Shown here: in pieces, positions 9,807 through 18,317 of the stretch
Numbering within the stretch: position 1 is the first letter of the stretch
Layout: each line of letters opens with the position of its first letter
NCBI GenBank assembly: GCA_026003835.1
Contig: BPHZ01000001.1
Coordinates: 318,001 to 382,000 of the forward strand
Direction: 5' to 3'
DNA length: 64,000 nt
From: Herpetosiphonaceae bacterium
GTDB taxonomy: Bacteria > Chloroflexota > Chloroflexia > Chloroflexales > Herpetosiphonaceae
The notes under the pieces: model-generated
Told to the model about the DNA's origin: nothing
The model's database searches: none
Seen by the model: only the letters and a program-made list of their open reading frames with translations
Position numbers and translations under genes: made by a program

Positions 9807-12585
9807 GGGTTTCCTCCGTAGTCCTGCCGTTATTCTGGCGCAGCGAGACGACGACGAGGTCACGTACCTCGCGTAGAAGCTGCTCGCGGCTATAGAGTTG
9901 TTTATGGAGAACTTGCTGAACGTAACCGTTGAGACGGAGTCGGTCCTCGACGGTGAGATCCATTGCCGTTACGACGACGACCGGGATCGTGCGCCATTCG
10001 GCACTGTTGCGTAGCTCACCGATAAACTGAAAGCCGTCCATCTCCGGCATCATCAGGTCAAGCAAGATGAGATCCGGTCGTTGAACCTTCAACTGCTCCA
10101 GCGCGGCACGACCGTGCTCTGCCTCTACAGTCGTCCAGCCTTCTTGTTCTAGCATACGCTGGAGCAACGCTCGCGTCGCTGTATCGTCCTCGACAACCAG
10201 GATCTGACCTGGCGCATTGCTCTGGTCCGCATCTCGTTCGCGCCGGTACTTGTTGAGAATAGTGACAAGCCGTTTACGATCGATCGGCTTATTCAGGTAA
10301 TCGGCTGCTCCTAAGGCAAACCCGAGGTCTTTATTGTCGACGATTGTCAACATAATCACGGGGATATGCGCCAGATCCGGATCGGACTTCAGCGTGGTAA
10401 GCACTGTCCAACCGTCCATGCCCGGCAGCAGCACATCGAGCGCGATGACATCAGGCCGGATTTCGCGGGCGCGACGGAGCCCTTCAATCCCGTTGGAAGC
10501 AGTCTCAATATGGAACCCCTCTTTGGCAAGGTAACGTGCCAGGAGGTCTCGTGCTGCGGGATCGTCATCGATGACCAGGATGGTACTCTCTTTGGGCTGC
10601 GGGGATGTCCTCGAAACAGTTGCCAGGCCGGTATCCCCTGGCTGCTGTGCCGGTAGGGCAGGCTCTGAGCGCTCTACAACAGCGACAGGAAGGCGGATGG
10701 TAAAAGTTGAGCCTTTGCCTTCTTCGCTTGCTACCGTAATATCGCCGCCCATCATCTGGCAGAGCTTGCGACTCAAGGCCAGCCCCAATCCAGTGCCACC
10801 GTACTGGCGCGTTGTCGATGCGTCGGCCTGGGTGAACACCTGAAAGAGTCTGCCAAGCTGCTCAGGCTTGATACCGATGCCGGTATCGCTAACCTCGAAG
10901 TTGATCCATTCGATCTCGTTGTGCTGTTCACGGACGACATTAAGCGTGATTGTGCCCTCCTTGGTGAATTTGCAGGCATTGCTGAGTAAGTTGAACAGCG
11001 CCTGGCGCACCTTGGTCATATCAGCATGCATCAAGCCTATACTGTCGGGGCAGTGGACGATCAGGCGGTTGGCATTCTTCTCAACCAGGGGCTGAATGGT
11101 CGAGATAGTCTCTCGGATCAGAGTCGAGATATCGAAGCTTTCCAGGTAGAGATTCATCTTCCCGGCCTCGATCTTCGAGAGATCAAGGATATCGTTGATC
11201 AGCACCAGCAGGTGCTTGCCGGCGGTGTGAATCTTTTTGAGGTCGGGAATGATATCCTCATAACCTAGATCCTCCGCCTCCTCCTGGAGCATCTCGCTGT
11301 AGCCAATAATTGCGTTGAGTGGAGTACGCAGCTCGTGGCTCATAGCTGCAAGGAAGGCGCTCTTGGCCCGGTTGGCCTCCTCGGCCTGGTCGCGGGCCAC
11401 AGCCAGCTCATGGAGCGCGGTATCCAGCTTATTGCGCTCTTCGACCAGCTCGTGTGTGCGTTCCTGGACGCGCTGCTCAAGTCCCATATAGAGGCTCTGG
11501 AGCCGCTCGGTCATGATATTGAAATTCTCGCTGAGATCTGTAATCTCATCGCGCACGACGAAGTGGGCGATAGGAACGCGTTGGTCGAGCTGCCCGGAGC
11601 TTACGGATTGGGCTGCTGAGGCCAGCTGGGCCAGCGGCCGGGCAAAGTTGTACACGATGAGCAGCCCAAAGACAAGGCTCGCCAGAGCGATAACGGCGGC
11701 AAAGAGCGCTAAGACCAGCTGAATACTGCGTTTGACATCGATGAAGTTTCTGATCGACTGGGCGACGAGCACTGCTCCCTGAGGCTCTTCATCGAGGATG
11801 AGAGGATGTGAGAGCAGGAGCTGAGTCTCATCGGCTGTTTCGATCTGGGTGGCTTTAACACTGGTTGGATCGCCGAAGCCCTCGCGGAGTAGAAGCTCAT
11901 AGCCGCTTGACTGATCGATGGTCGAGACGAGCGGCGCGTTATCTTTGACAATCGCAATATCCACTTTCAAGATATTGCTGATATTGGCGATGAAGGCGTC
12001 GTCGAGGAAGAAGACCGCCACGATAACGCCGCGGACCTTATCGGGGGTCTCCATGAGCTTGATGGGAGCAACCCCGATGATCTGTGATGACTGTGGGGCG
12101 ATGGCGAGGCCGCTTACCGGCTCAGCGGTCTCCAGGGCTTGCAGAATCAAGGAATCACGGATGCGAGTGGTCTCCTCGCTGAGCTGGAAGCGTCGCGTGG
12201 TAATTGGTCCGCCGTAGTACAGTGGCTGCGCGCCGGGAGCAAAATCCGCAGTGTAATAGGTAAGCTCCTGAAGTCCCAGCTCCTCCTTGCGGGGCTGGAG
12301 GGCATTCTCGAAGAGGATGCGGTTCTGGATAGCTGCTGCTGCTTCGACCTCCGGCAGGTTTGCCACAAAATTCGCGCTGAGAGCCGCGCGCTCCTTGGAG
12401 TTCTCGATCAGCGCGGTGACGGACGTAGCGATTTCGCTCAACCGCCGCCGGGCCTCCTGCTCAATGCGGCGATCGACCAGCCATGTCGTCAATGGCAGCA
12501 GAACTGCGATGACCAGGAGTGTGATCAACAAAAACGGAATGATCAGCTTCCAGCGAATGCTCAGATAGAGGTTTTTCAACAGCAC
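9799..12585 (-). CDS. membrane hybrid histidine kinase (HAMP-HisKA-HATPase-REC-REC)
   Basis: 928 residues. Membrane helix 1 is at about 13-33, an extracytoplasmic sensor (likely double-Cache) spans 36-285, helix 2 is at about 288-312, and HAMP runs about 313-366. A coiled coil (367-408) leads to HisKA with H417 in AAMSHELRTPLNAI. The ATPase domain shows the N, G1 and G2 type boxes (NLLSNACKF, DTGIGI, GGTGLGLALS). Two receivers follow, with Asp in VIALDVLLPGMDGW and in LILLDLMMPEMDGF. It senses an unknown external signal and relays phosphate internally and to the overlapping response regulator. No DNA-binding output is encoded nearby. Confidence 0.95.
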   Translation of the reverse strand: MLLKNLYLSIRWKLIIPFLLITLLVIAVLLPLTTWLVDRRIEQEARRRLSEIATSVTALIENSKERAALSANFVANLPEVEAAAAIQNRILFENALQPRKEELGLQELTYYTADFAPGAQPLYYGGPITTRRFQLSEETTRIRDSLILQALETAEPVSGLAIAPQSSQIIGVAPIKLMETPDKVRGVIVAVFFLDDAFIANISNILKVDIAIVKDNAPLVSTIDQSSGYELLLREGFGDPTSVKATQIETADETQLLLSHPLILDEEPQGAVLVAQSIRNFIDVKRSIQLVLALFAAVIALASLVFGLLIVYNFARPLAQLASAAQSVSSGQLDQRVPIAHFVVRDEITDLSENFNIMTERLQSLYMGLEQRVQERTHELVEERNKLDTALHELAVARDQAEEANRAKSAFLAAMSHELRTPLNAIIGYSEMLQEEAEDLGYEDIIPDLKKIHTAGKHLLVLINDILDLSKIEAGKMNLYLESFDISTLIRETISTIQPLVEKNANRLIVHCPDSIGLMHADMTKVRQALFNLLSNACKFTKEGTITLNVVREQHNEIEWINFEVSDTGIGIKPEQLGRLFQVFTQADASTTRQYGGTGLGLALSRKLCQMMGGDITVASEEGKGSTFTIRLPVAVVERSEPALPAQQPGDTGLATVSRTSPQPKESTILVIDDDPAARDLLARYLAKEGFHIETASNGIEGLRRAREIRPDVIALDVLLPGMDGWTVLTTLKSDPDLAHIPVIMLTIVDNKDLGFALGAADYLNKPIDRKRLVTILNKYRRERDADQSNAPGQILVVEDDTATRALLQRMLEQEGWTTVEAEHGRAALEQLKVQRPDLILLDLMMPEMDGFQFIGELRNSAEWRTIPVVVVTAMDLTVEDRLRLNGYVQQVLHKQLYSREQLLREVRDLVVVSLRQNNGRTTEETHG

Positions 12586-12729
12586 CGTGATCCTGCCTTC
12601 GTGTGCCGTCAGGCGGGAGCTGTGGGTGTCCGGGCGCCAAGCCCCCTGCCTGGATGCAATGCGTAAAACGGGCTTCTACTTTAGAAGCATTAGTCCAAGA
12701 ATACGATGATATGAGTGGCGCTCCTTGTT

Positions 12730-13788
12730 TCACCCGGCTTTTGATGCACGCCGCCGGAGCAGCAGGACTACTAGCAGGCCGCCGATGACGAGTGCGCCGG
12801 CGAGGATGGGCAGAACCGGTAGCGAGCGTTCGCGAGATACCTCCTCCGGCGCATAACGGATGAACTCAGGGTTCAGCGCTGGTCCGGGTACCTGGCGGCT
12901 CACCGGCTGAACCTCATTGCGCAGATAATAAATGATCGCGTCCAGATCTTCTGCTGTGAGGTGGATATACTCCTCCCAAGGCATCAGGACGACATAGCGT
13001 CCATCGGGGCGGATGCCCTTGGTGATCACGCGCTTGAGATCTTCATCGCTCCAGTTTCCGATGCCGGTAGCCTTATCCGGCGTGATATTGCCCCCGTAGA
13101 TCGTCCCCCATGGTCCTTCGAAGGGCTGGCTGCCGGCGAGATACTGACTGAGAATTGGCTGGCTGGTCGCCGGATCAACCGGCGTATGGCAATCGGTGCA
13201 GGGCGTCACAGCGGTCATCAGGTAGCGACCGCGCGCTGCGGTATCCGACGGGGAAGGGGCCACGATGCCCTGCTTGATCGGCAACTGAGGGATGCTGCCC
13301 TCCGGGACAAGCTGCTGGCGCGGAATCTCGTTCTTGATTGGCGGGAGCGTGCGTAGATAGGCGACGATGGCATCGAGATCGGCCTCGGCCATATTGTTGT
13401 AGATATGATAAGGCATGATTGGAAAGATCTGGTGGCCGTCACGGGAGCGTCCGCTGCGGATAGCGGTCTTAATCTCCTCGTCCGACCAGGCGCCAAGCCC
13501 GGTCTCTACATCTGAAGTCAAGTTGCGGGAGAACAAAACGCCTAAAGGCCCAAGCTCGAAAGGTCTGCCCCCGGAGTAGAGGCGGGTGGTATCAAACGAG
13601 AGATCGGCCTTAACGGGGGTATGGCAACCTATACAGCCGGCAATATTCGCCAGATATTCGCCCTGTTTGACCGGATCGCTGAACTGGGATTGCTGATTTG
13701 CTTGAGCCGTTGCTGACCAGAGTACAAGTACGCCCAAGGCCACTGCTGCGATCAGCCTGCCATGCCGGAGAATTGTTGAGGTAATCAT
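12730..13788 (-). CDS. membrane-anchored diheme cytochrome c
   Basis: 352 residues. An N-terminal signal segment (about 8-30) precedes two cytochrome c domains with CIGCH (52-56) and CTDCH (197-201). Candidate axial Met residues lie in IFPIMPYHIY and VVLMPWEEY. A C-terminal helix (about 324-345) with a basic end RRRASK anchors it, with the hemes outside. The domain pair resembles small c-type subunits of periplasmic dehydrogenases, but no dehydrogenase gene is adjacent. It therefore probably moves electrons to a terminal oxidase. The kinase gene lies 144 bp downstream on the same strand. Confidence 0.9.
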   Translation of the reverse strand: MITSTILRHGRLIAAVALGVLVLWSATAQANQQSQFSDPVKQGEYLANIAGCIGCHTPVKADLSFDTTRLYSGGRPFELGPLGVLFSRNLTSDVETGLGAWSDEEIKTAIRSGRSRDGHQIFPIMPYHIYNNMAEADLDAIVAYLRTLPPIKNEIPRQQLVPEGSIPQLPIKQGIVAPSPSDTAARGRYLMTAVTPCTDCHTPVDPATSQPILSQYLAGSQPFEGPWGTIYGGNITPDKATGIGNWSDEDLKRVITKGIRPDGRYVVLMPWEEYIHLTAEDLDAIIYYLRNEVQPVSRQVPGPALNPEFIRYAPEEVSRERSLPVLPILAGALVIGGLLVVLLLRRRASKAG

Positions 13789-13951
13789 AGCCTCTCCTTC
13801 AGGGATAAGACGTTCTCGGATGTGGTCCGCTGTGCTGCGTAGCTATGCTGGCGCTGGGCGCCAGGAAGGAGTTGCGATTCTAAAAGTCTCCTTGAGCCAG
13901 GCGGCTTGTATAAAATCGGACCCTGGACAAACAGGGGGTTGGCCCTCCTCA

Positions 13952-13979
13952 ATTATAGTCTATCCCTGTGCTCTGTCGA
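13952..13979 (-). promoter_or_regulatory. candidate promoter for the cytochrome c gene
   Basis: On the minus strand TCGACA (13974-13979), 16-17 bp, TATAAT (13952-13957); the leader would be about 155 nt. The rest of 13789-14120 holds no gene or repeat that I can recognise. Confidence 0.5.
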
Positions 13980-14127
13980 GCCCCCTTTTTTAAGGTGGTA
14001 GAAAAAAATCGGTCTCAAGTTGTAGAACCAGTTTAGTGGGAGGCTGGCAGCGATACCATAGGGAATTTCCTTAATGGAAGCTAAGATAATGCATGCCACA
14101 GCAACGGCGCGAAATGCCATGCGGTGA

Positions 14128-14156
14128 TTGACGAATTTTGCCGGCTCTGCTATGCT
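14128..14156 (+). promoter_or_regulatory. promoter of the T-box leader and AspRS gene
   Basis: TTGACG (14128-14133), 17-bp spacer, TATGCT (14151-14156). The expected start point, near 14162, coincides with the base of Stem I of the leader. Confidence 0.7.
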
Positions 14157-14161
14157 AGCCG

Positions 14162-14478
14162 ATGCAAAGCGATGATGGAGACAAGTAGCGGGGCCAGCCT
14201 GGAGCCCAGAGAGCCGCCGGCGCTGGGATGGCGGCCTTCAGCCCCCCGTGAAGACCCTCCGGAGCGCAGGGAAGAACGCGATGGAAGCCGCTTTTGTGCG
14301 GCTTGCCATATGAAGGGTGTATGTTGTCGACCCAATGAAGGTTGATGCAGACACTCACGAGTAAGCCCTGCCGGCCTGCCCCCGTTACAGGGCTCTCGAG
14401 GTGGCTCTCTCAGTTTTGAGGTGGCCACGAATTGCGGTGGCACCACGAGCGCCCCCCTCGTCCGCAAGCGAGGGGGGC
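14162..14478 (+). ncRNA. T-box leader upstream of aspartyl-tRNA synthetase
   Basis: Stem I landmarks are present in order: AAGTAGC (S-turn side), CAGAGAGCCGCCGG (AG bulge), GGCGCTGGGA distal loop, and GGAAGAACGCGATGG on the return strand, where the specifier must lie. CAAAGCG near 14165 pairs with CGCTTTTG near 14288 to close the stem. The T-box core GGTGGCACCACGAG is at 14436-14449; its TGGC bulge fits a tRNA ending GCCA, i.e. discriminator G, as tRNA-Asp and tRNA-Asn have. A strong hairpin (arms 14451-14460 and 14469-14478) follows. AAC (14275-14277, Asn) or GAT (14280-14282, Asp) are the specifier candidates; I cannot settle which. No U-run follows the hairpin. Confidence 0.85.
14451..14478 (+). 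terminator. T-box terminator or attenuator hairpin
   Basis: Ten-bp perfect stem GCCCCCCTCG/CGAGGGGGGC, loop of 8 nt, directly after the T-box core, ending 12 nt before the GGAGGTG ribosome site. Lack of a U-run leaves open control of translation instead of transcription. Confidence 0.7.
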
Positions 14479-14503
14479 GTAGCTATTGCAGGAGGTGTCA
14501 CCG

Positions 14504-15805
14504 ATGGAACGTATCTGGACGACTCAGCTGCGAGCGCATGTCGGCAAGCGTGTTCGCCTGGCGGGATGGCTCCAACGTCTGCGGCAGTTGAGCCATGTCA
14601 GCTTTCTGATTTTGCGCGATGGGAAAGGTACAGCGCAGATCGTGATCGAGGATCAGGAGCTTGCCGAGCAGCTTGGACGTCTCCACGCCGAGTCTGTACT
14701 TGTGGTCGAAGGGCTGGCTGTTGCCGAGCCCCAGGCACCCGGCGGTATCGAGGTGCGCCAGCCGACGATCGAGGTTCTCTCGCCTGCCAGCGCTCCACCA
14801 CCATTCGACCTTTTTCGTCCGCGCATCAAAGCTCAGCTACCGACGATCCTCGATCATGCGCCGCTGGCTCTGCGCCACCCTCGCCACCGGGCGATCTTTT
14901 ACCTCTCAGCGGTTTCGATGCAGGGTTTCCGCTCCACACTGCGCGCGCTCGAATTTGTTGAAATCCAGACGCCCAAGCTGGTAGCATCGGCGACGGAGGG
15001 CGGCGCGAATGTTTTCGCCGTCGATTATTTTGGCCGTCCAGCTTACCTGGCGCAGAGCCCGCAGTTCTATAAGCAGATCATGGTCGGCGTCTTCGAGCGT
15101 GTCTTCGAGGTTGGTCCGGTGTTCCGCGCCGAGCCCCACGATACGCCGCGCCACCTCAACGAATATGTATCGCTGGATGTGGAGCTGGGCTTTATCAAAG
15201 ACCATACAACAGTGATGGATGTGCTTGCGCAGGTGCTGCGCGGTATGCTGGCGGCGCTACACGAGGATGCCGGTGACGCGCTGGCGCTGCTTGGTGTGAA
15301 GCTGCCTGAGGTGCCGGAGAAGATTCCTGCGCTTCATTTCGCCGAGGCTCAAGAGCTGATTTTTAAACAGACCGGCGAGGATGCGCGGGGTGAGCCTGAC
15401 CTTGCGCCCCAGCACGAGCGCTGGCTGGGAGAGTGGGCGCTCCGCGAGTATGGCTCGGAATTCCTGTTTGTGACGGGTTACCCGATGGTCAAGCGGCCCT
15501 TCTACACGCACCCCGATCCTGAGCGTCCAAAGTACTCCAACAGCTTCGACTTGCTCTTTCGGGGCCTGGAGCTGGTCACCGGCGGCCAGCGACTCCACCG
15601 TTACGAGGATTACCTGGCCGCGCTTGCCTCACGCGGTCTCTCGCCTGAGCCGTTTGAGGGCTATCTAGAGGCGTTCAAGTACGGAATGCCTCCCCATGGC
15701 GGCTTCGCTATCGGCCTTGAGCGTTGGGTGGCGCGGCTGATCGAGGCGCCCAATATTCGCGAGACCACCCTCTTCCCACGCGACTTGCAGCGCCTGACGC
15801 CCTAG
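14504..15805 (+). CDS. aspS2: archaeal-type aspartate--tRNA ligase (AspRS2, Asp/Asn)
   Basis: A 433-residue class II synthetase. It has an OB-fold anticodon domain (about 1-105) and a catalytic core with TPKLVASATEGGANVFAVDYF, YLAQSPQFYKQ, motif 2 FRAEPHDTPRHLNEY and motif 3 GLERWVARL, with FRGLELVTGGQRLHRY between. The short form without the bacterial GAD insertion, and ending RDLQRLTP, is the archaeal-type AspRS2, usually non-discriminating or tRNA-Asn-specific and working with GatCAB. The ATG at 14504 has GGAGGTG 6 nt upstream. The T-box leader ahead of it implies induction when the cognate tRNA is uncharged. It stands as a single gene. Confidence 0.92.
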   Translation: MERIWTTQLRAHVGKRVRLAGWLQRLRQLSHVSFLILRDGKGTAQIVIEDQELAEQLGRLHAESVLVVEGLAVAEPQAPGGIEVRQPTIEVLSPASAPPPFDLFRPRIKAQLPTILDHAPLALRHPRHRAIFYLSAVSMQGFRSTLRALEFVEIQTPKLVASATEGGANVFAVDYFGRPAYLAQSPQFYKQIMVGVFERVFEVGPVFRAEPHDTPRHLNEYVSLDVELGFIKDHTTVMDVLAQVLRGMLAALHEDAGDALALLGVKLPEVPEKIPALHFAEAQELIFKQTGEDARGEPDLAPQHERWLGEWALREYGSEFLFVTGYPMVKRPFYTHPDPERPKYSNSFDLLFRGLELVTGGQRLHRYEDYLAALASRGLSPEPFEGYLEAFKYGMPPHGGFAIGLERWVARLIEAPNIRETTLFPRDLQRLTP

Positions 15806-15807
15806 TC

Positions 15808-15900
15808 GTCCACCACACCACCGTTGATGGGGTGGTTTGGAGGGGCATAGCCCCTCGATTTTCCCCGTTCCTCATCATCTCTACGGTGGTGGTCCACTCG
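15808..15900. repeat. intergenic palindromic element
   Basis: An imperfect inverted repeat: GTCCACCACACCACCGTTGATG on the left answers CATCATCTCTACGGTGGTGG on the right (shown in part), with a central GGAGGGGCATAGCCCCTC hairpin. It has the same architecture as elements at 23321-23396 and 32352-32446. Confidence 0.7.
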
Positions 15901-15930
15901 TCGTCTACTATGTGGATGGTGATGAGCAGG

Positions 15931-15963
15931 GGGGAGCGGAGGGACAAAGTCCCTCCGCTCCCC
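15931..15963. repeat. 33-nt palindrome, left copy flanking the IS
   Basis: Arms GGGGAGCGGAGGGAC and its exact complement around an AAA loop. It is identical to the copy at 17554-17586, in the same orientation as judged by the AAA loop. Confidence 0.9.
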
Positions 15964-17553
15964 CTGAAGTTTGGCCCTTTCTCACGAACACTTGAAAAAG
16001 CGACCTCCGTTGGGTATGCTGAAGGTGTCAAATCACCAGCACTCCAAGGAGGTCGCTATGCCGCAGCATACCACAGTTGCCCCCCCAACGCCACCCCTCT
16101 TGGCCCGTTTGCTCGCCCTGGTCGAGTCCCACCGTCCCGCCTTTCGCCAACAGCGCACCTTTCACCGCGCCACCGCGCTGCTCGTCGGCATGCTCGGCGC
16201 CTCTGCCCGCCATACCCTCACCCAAGCCCTGATCGCGCTGGGGCTGATTGACATCGATTGGTCCGCGTTCTATCGCCTCTTCTCGCGAGCCCGCATCGAT
16301 CTGCCCACCGTGCAGCACCAGCTCTTCGCCAGCACCCTGGCCAACGCGCCCGCCGATCAGCCCTACGTCGTGGCCGTCGATGGCGTGGCCTTCCCCCGCA
16401 CGAGTCGCCGCATGCCCGGCGTCGGCTGGCGCAAGGCCCCCAACACCGCGCCCTTCCGCGCCGGCCTTGCCCTCGCCCAACGCTTCTGCATCCTCCATTG
16501 GCTCCCGGCGCTGGAACAGGGCTGGACGCGTGCCATTGCGCTGATCTGTCTGCCCTGTTTTACGCCCAAAGCCCGCCCCGCTGCCGCCCCGCCCATGCGC
16601 GAGTGGGAGGCGGCCTTGCAGGCGCTCCAGACGCTGCGGGTGGCCCTCGATACCGCTGGTCGTCCCAGGCAGTGGATCGTCGTGCTGGCCGATGGCAGCT
16701 ATGATGTCGTTGAGCTGTGGCGGGCGCTGCCCCATCACACTGCCTTGCTGGCCCGTACCGCCCGCAATCGCGCGTTGCGTCAGCTCCCACCGCCTTCCAC
16801 GGCGCGCGGCCGTCGGCGGCTGTATGGGGACCAGGCGCCCACGCCAGCCCAGTGGCTGCAGCAGCGGCGCGGCTGGCAGGAGACCAGCCAGGTCGTCCGT
16901 GGCCATCCGCGGCGGCTGCGCTACCGCATCGAAGGTCCCTATCTGCGCCAACGGGCCCCGCTGCATCCGCTCTGGCTGGTGCTGATGGGCGGCGAGCACT
17001 ACCGGCGGCATGGACGCGAGAAGCGCCGCGATCCGGTGCCGGTGCTGGTGTCGGCCATCGCCACAGCGGATGGTGGCTGGGCGCTGCCGCTGCCGGTGGA
17101 GGCCTTCCTGGTGTGGTTGTGGCAACGCTGGGAAGTGGAGGTGGCGCATCGTGAGCTGAAAAGCGGGTTTGGGGGCGGAGCAATGCCGTGCTGGCACCGC
17201 GAGGGCACCATCCGGAGCGTGCAGTGGGGCGTCTGGGCCTACGGCGTGTGTCTGCTGGCAGCGTATCAGAGCTGGGGCATCTGTGGCGGACCGCGCGCGC
17301 CTGGGCGCTGGTGGCGCGGAGCGCAGCGCTGGTCGTTCAGGACCGTGTGGCGCAGTCTGCGCGCGGCATGGTGGCATGGCCCGGCCTTTCAGGCCCGTCA
17401 GCCGCGCACACCGAGTGACTGGGCCAAAAAAGAAGCATGGCTCGGCGCCATGCTCAAGAGGATCGCCGGATCAACCCGCCTGGAAGCGGGCGGATCCAGC
17501 GATCCACCCTGTCCCTGGCCCGTCCGATCTTGGTCTAAAGAGCCAAAGTCCAG
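15964..17553 (+). mobile_element. insertion sequence, IS4-superfamily DDE type
   Basis: About 1590 bp between two identical 33-nt palindromes. The ends form an imperfect terminal inverted repeat: left CTGAAGTTTGGCCCTTT (15964-15980) against the complement of 17537-17553, CTGGACTTTGGCTCTTT, 14 of 17 matching. One transposase gene fills it. If the palindromes are counted as part of the element, the ends are 15931 and 17586. No short target duplication is seen outside the palindromes. Confidence 0.8.
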
Positions 17554-17623
17554 GGGGAGCGGAGGGACAAAGTCCCTCCGCTCCCCATTACGATCTGTGC
17601 GGATGCCTCTCATGGAAAAGTGA
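16058..17623 (+). CDS. IS4-superfamily DDE transposase
   Basis: 521 residues from an ATG 5 nt after AAGGAGGT. D108 in VVAVDGVAF and D212 in VVLADGSYD are the two Asp residues. R357-x3-E361-x6-K368 in QRWEVEVAHRELKSG fits the IS4-type R(3)E(6)K signature, so the DDE triad looks intact. The reading frame runs on past the IS end at 17553, through the right palindrome, and stops at 17621. The last 23 or so residues (GSGGTKSLRSPL...MPLMEK) are therefore host-encoded. The element seems recent or at least undecayed. Exact IS family membership was not determined. Confidence 0.9.
   Translation: MPQHTTVAPPTPPLLARLLALVESHRPAFRQQRTFHRATALLVGMLGASARHTLTQALIALGLIDIDWSAFYRLFSRARIDLPTVQHQLFASTLANAPADQPYVVAVDGVAFPRTSRRMPGVGWRKAPNTAPFRAGLALAQRFCILHWLPALEQGWTRAIALICLPCFTPKARPAAAPPMREWEAALQALQTLRVALDTAGRPRQWIVVLADGSYDVVELWRALPHHTALLARTARNRALRQLPPPSTARGRRRLYGDQAPTPAQWLQQRRGWQETSQVVRGHPRRLRYRIEGPYLRQRAPLHPLWLVLMGGEHYRRHGREKRRDPVPVLVSAIATADGGWALPLPVEAFLVWLWQRWEVEVAHRELKSGFGGGAMPCWHREGTIRSVQWGVWAYGVCLLAAYQSWGICGGPRAPGRWWRGAQRWSFRTVWRSLRAAWWHGPAFQARQPRTPSDWAKKEAWLGAMLKRIAGSTRLEAGGSSDPPCPWPVRSWSKEPKSRGSGGTKSLRSPLRSVRMPLMEK
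17554..17586. repeat. 33-nt palindrome, right copy flanking the IS
   Basis: Identical in sequence and orientation to 15931-15963; it overlaps the 3' end of the transposase reading frame. Confidence 0.9.
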
Positions 17624-17673
17624 GCATACCTTGTTGCATACGTACGCTCGTTAGAAAAAAGGAAGAAGGACAG

Positions 17674-18039
17674 ATGGCGCACATTATCTGCCAACACAAT
17701 GCCGGGCATTCCATCTGGGGTGGAGATTGCGATGGCTGGCTTCTTCTGAAGTCGCCGGGATTGAGCATCATCAAAGAGCGCGTACCGCCAGGACGGCGGA
17801 AAGTTCGCCACGACCATCAGCACGACCATCAATTCTTTTATGTTCTCTCGGGGGAGGCCACACTCGAAATTGATGGGCAGATGATGCATACAGCTGGCAC
17901 GGGTTTTGCGGGGCGGAGGGAGGATAAGCGGCCGGAGAAAGATGTGCAGAAGCGGCTCGTCACCCCCGACGAGACTGTCTCCATGGACGAGTTGAAGCAG
18001 CACCTGAGCCAGGCAGGCAAGCAGCGGTCGGCAGGCTAG
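17674..18039 (+). CDS. cupin-like protein with altered C-terminus
   Basis: 121 residues, ATG preceded by GAAGGA. The first cupin motif is good: RHDHQHDHQFFYVLSGEAT has metal-ligand His residues and Glu, followed by LEIDGQ. The second motif, which should supply the last His and close the barrel, is missing: after AGTGF the sequence turns hydrophilic (AGRREDKRPEKDVQKRL...) and ends in a helical tail. Either a recombination or frameshift replaced the second half, or this is a divergent half-cupin. It sits 50 bp after the IS end, so damage during insertion is possible. Confidence 0.65.
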   Translation: MAHIICQHNAGHSIWGGDCDGWLLLKSPGLSIIKERVPPGRRKVRHDHQHDHQFFYVLSGEATLEIDGQMMHTAGTGFAGRREDKRPEKDVQKRLVTPDETVSMDELKQHLSQAGKQRSAG

Positions 18040-18165
18040 AGCCTACTGGCTCTGGCGCATGTGGAATAGCCCGCTTGCGATCGCGGAAGGGCTGAACGAA
18101 GACAGCGCCCACGCACTCTGGGCCGTAGTAAGCTCTCCCGCTGCTGTCTGTGTCAAGATTAACGG

Positions 18166-18194
18166 TTGCCGACCCGCCGTAACTATACTATAAT
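18166..18194 (+). promoter_or_regulatory. promoter for the AAA ATPase/CpaF pair
   Basis: TTGCCG (18166-18171), 17-bp spacer, TATAAT (18189-18194). The leader to the ATPase ATG would be about 118 nt. Confidence 0.6.
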
Positions 18195-18317
18195 TGGCTT
18201 ATTGAGGAGGCAATCCGCTTGCCGCCGCTACCCGCGCGCTCAGGACATGAAGATCGGCCCAGTACAGGCAATGTTCTTCAAGACATTGGGTAGGCCCACA
18301 ACACAGGAGGTCCTCTT

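Noticed and set aside
13789..14120. Possible tRNA or small RNA between the cytochrome and T-box
   Set aside because: No cloverleaf or CCA-like end could be folded by eye; only a promoter candidate was supported.
14124..14345. A 73-codon open frame
   Set aside because: It lies in Stem I of the T-box leader; the conserved RNA landmarks explain the sequence better.
16028..17377. A 449-codon minus-strand frame over the IS
   Set aside because: It is the complement of the transposase, which has the full DDE set and a ribosome site.
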